From: Apostichopus japonicus
Taxonomy: Eukaryota > Echinodermata > Holothuroidea > Aspidochirotida > Stichopodidae
Direction of reading: 5' to 3'
Assembly: GCF_037975245.1 (NCBI RefSeq)
Contig: NC_092569.1
Location: forward strand, 20,701,001 to 20,765,000
Length of the DNA: 64,000 bases
This document shows, piece by piece, positions 54,915-64,000 of the stretch. The translations under genes were made by a program, and so were the position numbers. Under the pieces are notes generated by a model. The model was not told where the DNA came from and made no database searches. It saw only the letters and a list, made by a program, of their open reading frames with translations. The number at the start of each line of letters is the position of its first letter. Position 1 is the first letter of the stretch.

Positions 54915-54966
54915 CTTCTACTCTCGATGAATGGATCAAAAATTTGAGAATAATGCAATATATCAT
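54915..54966 (-). CDS. Gene H exon 1: possible signal peptide
   Basis: 52 nt, ATG then 17 codons (MIYCIILKFLIHSSRVE) ending phase 1, the phase needed by exon 2. The donor GTTAGG is poor and the hydrophobic core is short, so this is tentative. Confidence 0.3.
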
Positions 54967-57900
54967 ATAGAACCACATATCAGTATCCATCATTTTAATA
55001 TAATATGCTACGAATTTATTGGAGATGTTCACTCTGGTCAGTCAATTGAGCTTAATGAATTTGGTCAAATCTGTGACCAATATATGAACTTGGTCAAAGC
55101 TTTGATCACTATTTCAAGCCCTTCCGCTATTCTTTCATAACAGAAGCAATATCATTCATTAACCTTGTTCAATTTCTTAATACCTTATTTGTGATTGTTT
55201 GTTTTGACCTATAACAACATATGATACTGATTTCCATATACTAAAAGCCCCAGATTTTGTTTTTTATAAGGAGTTTAAAGCATAAATGGTTACTCAGTCA
55301 GCAGCAGCTATAAGATCACAACAGATACCGATCGCCTATGAAACTGAACAGCAAAATATTTTCTGTTTAGTCTCAGTGGAAAATCGGCAATTTTCACTTA
55401 CGAGAGAAGAAACTTATATTGTTCACAACAGTGTCGAATCCGTATCACAAAACTATTGCAAGTTAAATCTGATATGATCTTGTTTTTACTTCAATAGTTT
55501 AAATGATCATGATTGAGATTTACTGGGTAATTATCAGATATTGGCCCGCAAAAAATAAGTTAAAAAGTATACCTCAATGATGATATGAAATGAACTTCTG
55601 GCATTGACACATTATCAATAAGCATATCACTAGGCGTAGAACAGGTGCAGTGGAACAAGAACGTGTCTTTTGCCCGCCTGTCAATTTTCTATCTTAGGAT
55701 ACACTGCACGGCATCTGTTGACTAATTGTAAGTTCTACATTAACCCATCGTTTACAGACTGCTTGAAATTCGAGAAAGTGGTATAAATTTCAAGAACAAA
55801 AAGGGAAATTGCCAATGTCCCATCGGGGCAACCGCAGTGTTTAGTCATTCTATGTTTCTGAATCAACATAGACTGAATGCCTCCCTCACACAATAAAACA
55901 CTTGCACATATCATTACGAGGTTTATTACGAGATTATAATTATTTTTTACGAGATTTTTACAAGTCATGAATTACTCAGTGTGATTTGTTCAATGATGTT
56001 TTGTTTAGTTGGTCCCTGGTAACTTAATCTGCAGAAAGGACGACTGCTTCAATTTAGTTCTTCCTTCTTCTTGTAATATAGCTACTTGCATGGGTAACGA
56101 CAACATTTTGTATAATAGTATGTACTTTAGCCACACAATAATGTATATTTCTTAGTTTCAATAAGCGTTATCTTGTAGTAAGGAAACAATGGTCCACACG
56201 TTTCATAGGCGTTTATGTCAGATCAAACTGTTGAAGAGAGAATTGTAGGAAAGCCATTTGTGTGGGTTTTTATTGTCAATTGTTGTTTTCATGCTATATT
56301 TCTCAACTAAATTATTCAAGAGCTTCTTAAGTATTTTGTTCTTCATTACCAGTGTCATTTATGTACTAGTTGTTGCCAGGCAACTGCAAATTCAATACTT
56401 ACTAACTCTGTCTTCGCCAACTTTTCTTAATTTATGTATATGGAACGACCGCCTTTGTTGCCAAAACCTATACAGAAGCATGCATAGGCCGTCTGATAAA
56501 TACGTCTATATGTTCTACTACAAAGCTGATTGCTACCTGTCAATCGTCGAGTCGGAGGCGATGATTGCGACAATTATATCGACAAAATGCCGGTCGGCAG
56601 TCGAAGGTACGTTCGTCGAAGGTCAAAGGAAAACTGTCGGTTCGACACCGTCGAAGGTACCTTCGAAGGCTATCTTTCTACAAAAAAAAATGTCTCGGCT
56701 GTTTCTCCATCTGTTATTCTTTCTAACTTTAAATACGAAAATTGTATTCCCTACTTAAATGCAGCTTATGATATTTTTTCATGTAAGATTATTCCACAGA
56801 TGCTACATCGCCGGATTTGAGTGTTATTAATGCCTTCTAATGTAACCTCTACCTTTCGTGGTCGACCTGCCTGTTATCTCTCTTCACATTGTTTAGTAGG
56901 AAGGGGGTGCGAAACTACACTTCGTCTTTAATATTCAACTTCAACAATCGTTTTTAAGCTGTAGCACTCGTTATTCCACGTTTTTTATTTAAAATACGGT
57001 CATTTCATGTGATAAAAAAATATTTTCCCCGCTGTGACGTGAATTGCTATGATTGAGGGTTATACCCTGATACCATTTACCATACTTGAGACCATTTATA
57101 TATTTTTAGTACAGAAAATACAAGTACTACACATTCAAAGGGCTACTCGAAAAATAAGTATTGTTGAGATTGTAATGCAATGAACTGATAGTCAGTTTGA
57201 ATAAATAATGGCAAGGGCCATTTCTGATCAGAACTAAGGCACAAGCTCTCAATGGTTGCCCACCCTCTCACTCTAACCCTTTTTTGCATCAAAGCACCCT
57301 TCGGCTAACCGAACTTTCTCAAAGAGCAGGGGCCACTACTCTCATCGATTACCTAACTTATAATCCTTCCTCTCCCCTAGTACCAACACGCAGTTTTGCG
57401 ACCTAGCTGTTTGCCGCTTCGTCCACGAATAATGTAGTACAGAAACATGACCTTTACTTGGATGACAATCAATACTATTGCACCAGACTACAAGATCTTA
57501 TACATTTCTATGTTCCAACTCGTAGGTTGCCTTCTATTGGTAGATAGCAGGGATCTTTAAAATACTTTAATTGCCGTTTCGAGGGTCGACGTAAATCACA
57601 GCTGTTTATAATGTAAAGATTCATTAGTTTTAAATTAAACTTCCTTGTGATATGCAAATCTAGAGATAGATGGTGCATTTGAAAGCTTTACTATTACAAA
57701 TCAAATGGTGTGAAGTTCATTAACTGCAAAATGAATCACTGTAGTAACAGACTAAGAACAGTTGTTACCTGTTAGAATATTACATATTTTAAATCATTTA
57801 AATGCAAAACAAACTTCTAACACGTTTAGTTTCTGTGAAGACTTAACTGTTGGATAGAAAAATTATGGTGTAAAACTGCCTTACATATATTCTCACTATT

Positions 57901-58524
57901 GTTGCTATAAGTTTAATATATGTTACCCATTTATGTCAGAATGAAGGTAAGAAAACTGAATGCTGGAACTTACAGTAGACAGACTGAAAAGGAACAATTA
58001 CACAGATGTCTCTAACAGATTGGACTAGTGACATAGATGACTTATCCGTCGTATCAAATATAAGTAGGGCTTGATCCCTGGTCACATGTTCGAATCATGC
58101 CGTAGTCAAAAATGTATTTCTTTTTTCGCTTGAAAACATGATAAGTGGTTAAATGATAAAGTTTAATATATTATATTTGTGTTAACTTACAAAAGCTATC
58201 CACTAGCGTATGATTTAAGAAAATGTCAAGACGAAAGCGAGAACTATAAACGTTGACGAAGCCGTTTACATCGCTGGCGATTTAATACTTTACGAAAGTA
58301 AGGTGTGTGTTTTCTTTTTTAATCATTTTAAATCAGTAAACTTGAAATAAAGCATTTACCGTCTCAGTTAAGAAAGGTCAAACCTTCCTTTCCTATGGTA
58401 ACATCTGTATAACTTCGCCAGATCAGAGACTTCTCTTAAAATCAATGCCTTTGTAAGTTCGTGCGAATAGTTTTGTTTTCAATGAAAACATGTTATGATA
58501 GGTGCCTCAGATATTAACTTATCC
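54967..58524. other. No gene seen
   Basis: Two overlapping frames of 166 and 96 codons at 56258-56820 have no family I recognise. They share a tract of gtcgaaggta words near 56600 that may be a short local repeat. Confidence 0.4.
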
Positions 58525-58872
58525 TAATTAGCATTATAAAATGGGGTTTTATATGATAGGCAATGATAACAAGTAATAATAAAGTCGTTACTTTTACATG
58601 GAACACTTTTTGCAATCGATTATAGTGTGGCCTGCTGTGTATATCTTTTCAAATTTCTAAGATTGTCACGAGATCGTCTTGATGTTGAACGACAATGAAT
58701 GTATTGAAAAAGATCATTATAAATGAAAGCATAAACAACATTCGTGTTTTTTCCTAGAGCCAGAAATGAGCAATCGATAAAGCATATTGTTATATAAGCT
58801 GGGAAAATCAAGAAGGCTGCCAGCCTTTTCTAGTCCTATGAGTCTCTTCTAATGTATTTATGGCGGGTTGCT
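58525..58872. repeat. Spacer duplicate of positions 1-350
   Basis: Same order of words as the far 3' flank of gene A, including ataaagcatattgtt and tatggcggg. Supports a shared duplication unit reaching beyond the gene. Confidence 0.7.
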
Positions 58873-59133
58873 TGAGACCTTGAAAGTTGCATGGATTCAT
58901 GATGGGAAACAAGTCAGAGCTTTAACCCCAGTAGCCTGTATACAAAATTGCTAGGCCAAAGTTGAATCGATTCAGGCCTAGCCTGGGCTCGCCAATTTTG
59001 AAAAACTGCAAATTCGCATATTACTACCTTGACAGAATGGATTCATAACTGCCAAATCTAACCTTGATTAGTTGAAATCGAATGGATTAAGGCCTAGGCT
59101 AGGCCACTATAGTGCAATTACTAAATGAGTCTT
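58873..59133. other. No gene seen
   Basis: Short direct duplications (the taggccta and gaatggatt words). Possibly the 3' end of the LINE on the minus strand. Confidence 0.3.
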
Positions 59134-62010
59134 TTAACTGCTCGTAAGAAATAAAAGCTTTTCCTCCATCTCATTTCCGTGTTTGTAATATTTTACTGAA
59201 GATGAAGTACTTGAGATGAAATATGAAAAATGATTTGGGTGATTCACAGAAAAATGATACCCGAAGCATACGTCATTCTTCGAAAATATAAACTGACTGC
59301 CAACAATAGCTTTCTCCACATGTAAAGTGAATTTCGATCTAATAGGGCAATCCCAAAACAAATGTAACAGGGTCTCATCATAGCGACCACAAAAGTGACA
59401 TCGCGGATTATCGATTTGCCCTATTTTAGGGCGTTAGTGGTTTGTTCCAATAATGCGATGGAGGAAGCGAAATTGGAAATATTGCATCTTGGAATCTTTG
59501 ACAGAGTGAAACGGGGCTAGAAAAGTATTCTCCCATTGGGTAGCTGTGCTATTGAAATAAAGATTCCATTTGGCTACAGCCGCAGGAGGAGCATTGACAC
59601 GATAAATAAGGTTAATATAAATGTGTCTAGACACAGAGGGAATAAACTGGGGATAATCACTAGAGCTATCAACAATATCCCCGTTAACCTCCAAAAGTCC
59701 ATCCTTCCATGCTCTAGAGATAGAGGAAATAATGCCATAGTAAACAGTAAATGGACAATAATTTAATCTATACTTCTCTTTGAAACGCAGCATTGACAAT
59801 GGACGATTGTCATTGTCAAACAGATGCTTCACCTGCCTGATCCTTTTTTGGAACATTGAGTTGTAAAATACCATCTTATTGTTAATTTTAATCAACGAGT
59901 TGCTCCAAGTTATCTATACACCATAATTGGAATAAGGCCTAATAAAAGAGTGCAATGACCATGCATGACAGACGTCATAAATAAATGAATTACTAATATG
60001 AATTTTATAACTACAGTTCAAAAAAAGATTTGCCTTACTTTTTCAAATGAAAATCGAAAAACAGTTTCCAGATGTTATCGCTACTGTCGTTATATCTGTT
60101 CACCCACGTGCACTTAAGACTATATATAAAATAATGAGTATGTGTGACTTTTAGTCCACCTAAACTTTATAGTACCAATCATAGAGGAACGGTGATTTTT
60201 TTGGGTTTCCAACTCCAAATGAAACGAAAAAATAATAGCATTTATTTCTTTAATAAACTCCTGTGGGGAATTTGAAAGAATTTGAAAGAGATAAACCAAC
60301 TGTGAAAGACCGAGTGTTTTAACAATGGTAACTTTTCCAATTGGAGTAAGGTCCCTCTGCGAACAGACACTCAGTAAACGTTTGAGCCTCGAAAGCTTAG
60401 GAGTGAAATTCAAACTAAAAAGGTCTGATCTGTTATTGGTAAACGAGAGGCCTTATAAAGCAACAGGACCATTAGACCAGTGCAACCTAAATATGTTACG
60501 GAACCATGGTCCCCTCTGTGTCTTTCTACCTACTGAAAAAAGGGAATATTTGTCCATATTGACTTTTAGACTCAACGACTTCTCAAAAACTACTAAAAAG
60601 TACTAACAGTTTATTTTAAAGAATAATAACTACCGTCTACAAAGATGGTCGTACCGTCCGCATATTGTAAAATGTTAATGTTGTTGTCAAATAGGGATAT
60701 ACCATAGATAGCAATATTATCATTGACTCATCAATTGAAACCATGGAAAGGTGTATTCAGGAAGTTTGTTTTTCAGTTGTGTATGGTCTACCTCAATGCC
60801 AGCTTTCCAGACTTCAACGCATTCAAAGTACTGCTGCACGTATTGTTACTTTGTGAAGAAAATCCTATTCATATAACACCTATACTTCGAGAACTTCATT
60901 GGCTACTAATTTCCTGAATAATCATCTACAAAGTTCTGATCATTGTTTTCAAATCACTGAACAAAGTGGTTCCAATCTACATCTCTGAGTTACTAGAGCT
61001 TTACTCACCATCACGGAAACTTTTTTCCAGCAACATGTTTCTTCTTCGGGAACAGAGATCCAGACAATAATGGTGTGATAGGTCTTTGAGGTTGCTGCCC
61101 CTCGTCTTTCAAATGCACTACCACTTAAACTGAAGTCGTTCATCAGCATTTTGACTTTCAAAGAACTCCTTAAAACTCATCTCATACGTAAAACTTTCAG
61201 TGATTTAGATTTGATTAAAGTTTTTCTGTTCTTTTACCATATCTTTTGTTTTCTCTATTTTGAGCATTGAGTATCCCGCAGGGAGGATATGTGCGCATTA
61301 TATATCGCTATTATAACCTCAGCACATATATTAAATATATAAGGGCTTAAGGGACAACCTTGGCGTACCCCGCGGGGTGAGAAGGAATGAGTAGCCTATC
61401 CATTGTTTATGATTCTGGCGGAATTGTTAGAATACAAAGTTTTTACCCAGTTAATAACACTTTCCCCAATACCAACGAATCTAAGAAAGGTGAAAATAAA
61501 CTCCCATATCACACTGTCAAATGCTTTTTCGATGTCCACGAGGAACAGTAAACCTATTTTGTTACTCGTGTTACAATACTCAATCAAATCTTAAACGAAG
61601 CGGATGTTTTTTTCCCAATAAAGCGGTTTTTAAGGATACCTGTCTGATTATTGCTAATCACTTTGGGGTGAACAAGTTTAATTCTTGTTAATAATACTTT
61701 AGCGAATATCTGGTAAGGAGTGAGATTGGACGATAGTTCTAAATAAAGTCCTTATCCTTGCCATGCTTTGGAATTAAGGTAATCATTGCACGTTCCTGAT
61801 CGGCAGACAATTAAAACTTAGTATTAGCGTGAAAATTGATTAATAGTCCATCGTTACCAGGGGATTTACCAATGGAAAATGAATTCAGAGCAGACGTCAG
61901 AAGCCCATCACAGCAATCTGCTTCATCCGTACTCAGCTTATTAGAATATACAACATGCGCCATTTTGTGTAATTGGGACACTCCGTTAGACTATGCTCCA
62001 GTCGTGTTTA
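59134..62010 (-). mobile_element. Tx1/L1-like LINE ORF2 fragment, interrupted
   Basis: From right to left on minus: STDEADCCDGLL, KSPGNDGL, MITLIPKHGKDKDF, NYRPIS, FLVDIEKAFDSVIWEF, GVRQGCPLSPYIF, then after an insertion ILQYADGTTIFVDG (catalytic YADD changed to YADG), RDLTPIGKVTIVKTLGLSQL, and a C-terminal CHFCGRYDETLLHLFWDC finger. This is the reverse transcriptase and tail of an L1/Tx1-type ORF2. Stops, frameshifts, the YADG change and the insertion make it inactive. Confidence 0.8.
60728..61317 (+). mobile_element. CR1-like LINE 3' end nested in the minus LINE
   Basis: Plus-strand pieces read RLQRIQSTAARIVTL, HITPILRELHWL, VVPIYISELLELYSP: the segment after the RT palm in CR1/L2-like elements. 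Several stops and shifts. The 3' end has cattatatatcgctattataa, like the usual tail of such elements. It separates PYIFNICAEVI from NIAIYGISLF of the host LINE. Confidence 0.75.
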
Positions 62011-63099
62011 TCAAGACAATTATCAGTATCATTGTGTTTATAATAGTGCAAATACATCATAGTTTATAACTTAGAGCAAAATTCTACTACTTTAACCTGG
62101 ATATACCTACTTCATTCTTTTAGTGCTTTTCAGTAGGCTTAACAGATTGAAAACAATTGGAGCATTTCCAGCAGCAGCAAATTAAGATGATGAAAGCGGA
62201 AAATCCGAAAAAGAAGGGAACCAATTGAGTTATGTGTAAACATCTTTCAAAGAGAGAACTTTTATTGAACCTCTTCTTCAACAAAAACAATGTCAATACT
62301 TAAGTTCATTTCATTCACGGTTTTTAAAGGTCTTTTATGCACAGATATAGTAAATTAAGATTCTGCATTCTGTCACATCATAATTTGGCATTAATTTTAA
62401 TTCCTCTATAAATGCCTCCTTTGTCTTCCAGCTTATACCTTGAAAATATGTTTGGTGACCGAACTAGCACATTAAACGAACATGTGGTATTGAAAGTATG
62501 GCATAATCTAGCTTCCTATTACGGCACCTTACCTATGTACACATAATCTCTCCTTTAGTGAACGAAGGTGCAACAAGTATTTTCGAATCATAATTAGTCG
62601 TTTCCTTAACGATGATACACTAATTCAAAAAGTATGTTTTAATAAAAGTCTTATATATTTCGAGTACAAATTCATAATAACAGAGAATACAAAGCAATGT
62701 GGTGCCAAACCTTGTTGGTTTTATTTTGGGATTATCGCATAACAGTGAAGGTAACCAGCTTTTATCAAAAAGTTTTAATCCACATTACGAGATGAAAGAA
62801 GTTCCTTGTAAAATGTCTGGTTTGGGAAGATATGAAGATCCAACCCTCATTCTTAAGTCATGATGTGGTCTTATGGAAAGGAACCTTGAGTAACAAGCCT
62901 ATCTTTTCACTTCTTCATAAGCTTCTAGTGTTTTATGTTATGTAATATAACCTGATTATTAAGTTTATTGAATGTTCTTTAAGATTATTCGTCACAATCC
63001 TCTCCCCTCCTCTTCTTTGCTCCTAGCAATAAGACATCCAGCAAGCCAAGGTTTTAATGATCCGCGGGTATTGTGACTTCACTAACTGTTAGTAGAGAC
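62011..63099. other. 3' flank of pseudogene D
   Basis: From about 62180 it matches the gene B 3' flank (23050 onward). No gene. Confidence 0.55.
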
Positions 63100-63335
63100 T
63101 CACAGTGTTTTCATTTTCATATCTACTGCTACAACAGAAAAGTTGTAATCGAGTGTAATCATTTGATGAAAAACATATACTTGTATCCTAAGGTTCACCG
63201 TAGATTCAATTCAACATAAAACCATAGCAAGCATTGAACCACCAGCCGCCGGGAGTGCCTTTCATTACTAGCACAACTTTGTAAAGCTATGTCATCGTCC
63301 TGATATATCTCGATGGTAATCCATGTAGTCATATT
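63100..63335 (-). pseudogene. Pseudogene D, FBG C-terminal exon
   Basis: Homologous to gene A exon 10. A 17-base deletion around the calcium loop shifts frame to an early TGA, and further on a Gly codon of A is TGA here. GGWWFN and the extra Cys region are still recognisable; the last six codons read MKMKTL. Confidence 0.8.
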
Positions 63336-63788
63336 CTATTTGATATAACAGAAAGCTATAATAAGCATCTTTTAAAATCATGACAATACTTTTGTCAAAC
63401 GTACCAAATTATCTTTATATAGTTAGCTAGGTAATGTGAGACACGTAAATAGTATGTTGATTACTATTTTTTTTAAATACCATTGTTAATATCTCACATA
63501 TTAAGTGAAAACAAGGTACAGACATTGTGTCTAAGGCTTCGGTTACCCTCTTCAAGAATGAAGGTAACAATTATTGGCCGAAACCTATGATTGTGTAACT
63601 GTCGATGCTTTGTTTAAGCATTTACAGATAAGTAATTCACCTTCTCTCTCTTCCACAAGTCCTAAGCGGACCTGATACATACACTGCAACTTAAAAAACA
63701 AATAACTATACGTCTTACATTCAGTCAACAAAACCAGACTAAATTGAACTTGTCCAGTGGTTTTGGCTTTTCGAGGAACAACACGTAC

Positions 63789-64000
63789 CGAAGCTCACTG
63801 TGTAACTTTCAATAGTTATTTCGTATTTCGTTGTCTCGGAACTAATTCGAAACCGATTGTATTGAGGATATGCACTGTCATCGTTGGTATTGTTGAACCA
63901 AATATCAATTCTTAGTTGTTGATCTGTCTGAGCTGTTATGACATGCAATATCTCATTTCCAAGCCAGAAACTAGAATCGAGATCACCAAATCCATCCCTT
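63789..64000 (-). pseudogene. Pseudogene D, FBG middle exon, runs off the window
   Basis: This exon is still open: GFGDLDSSFWLGNEILH, then RIDIWFNNTND and SYTVSF at a GTACGT donor. Its upstream exons lie beyond 64000. The next exon is broken, so the gene is called a pseudogene unless another last exon is used. Confidence 0.78.

Noticed and set aside
56258-56820. 166-codon and 96-codon overlapping frames
   Set aside because: No motif, no splice context, no homologue recognised; composition fits chance.

Overview
This looks like invertebrate deuterostome nuclear DNA. It is AT-rich, intron-bearing and full of LINE, LTR, MITE and tRNA-derived repeats and long microsatellites. An echinoderm such as a sea cucumber is my best guess, from the lineage-type fibrinogen-related proteins and the mix of Tx1/L1-like and Jockey/CR1-like LINEs. 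The species is an inference; the sequence does not prove it.

The core is a cluster of genes for secreted fibrinogen-related proteins. Each has a signal peptide, a short N-terminal exon, a variable Ser/Thr-rich stalk made of small exons, a TIL (trypsin-inhibitor-like) domain, a TILa-like segment, an EGF-like module and a C-terminal fibrinogen domain (FBG) split over two exons plus the tail of the preceding one. I could thread three complete reading frames through canonical GT/AG splice sites with phases matching at every junction: gene A (minus, 1088-7142, 10 exons, 579 aa), gene B (minus, 24263-31256, 9 exons, 623 aa) and gene C (plus, 38753-47209, 9 exons, 457 aa). A and B are close paralogues, including introns and 3' flank. 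C is diverged and inverted.

Around them lie broken relatives: an orphan TIL exon (9814-9979, minus), an intron plus promoter relic (20040-20820), a plus-strand pseudogene (34040-36263), an isolated 5' end (about 51990-54966, minus) with a solo LTR ten bases from a splice donor, and a pseudogene entering at the right edge (63100-64000, minus).

Mobile DNA by region: Jockey-like LINE endonuclease fragment 8460-8828; Penelope-like GIY-YIG fragment 9200-9397; Tx1/L1-like ORF1 11266-12668 and endonuclease tail to about 13535; 5'-truncated Jockey/CR1-like LINE 13535-16675; five-copy tRNA-derived tandem array 18242-19067; tRNA-headed SINE near 21780-21850; two MITEs of one family at about 37230-37520 and 39240-39500; solo LTR 52731-53827; Tx1/L1-like LINE on minus 59130-62010, interrupted by a plus-strand CR1-like 3' end at about 60728-61317.

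How the parts work together: the domain set suggests secreted lectin-like or adhesive proteins, plausibly innate recognition molecules, whose FBG head is conserved while the stalk changes by gain, loss and decay of symmetric phase 1-1 exons. Function is inference from domain families. The long stretch 47210-51900 and the 55-58.5 kb stretch hold no gene I can support.
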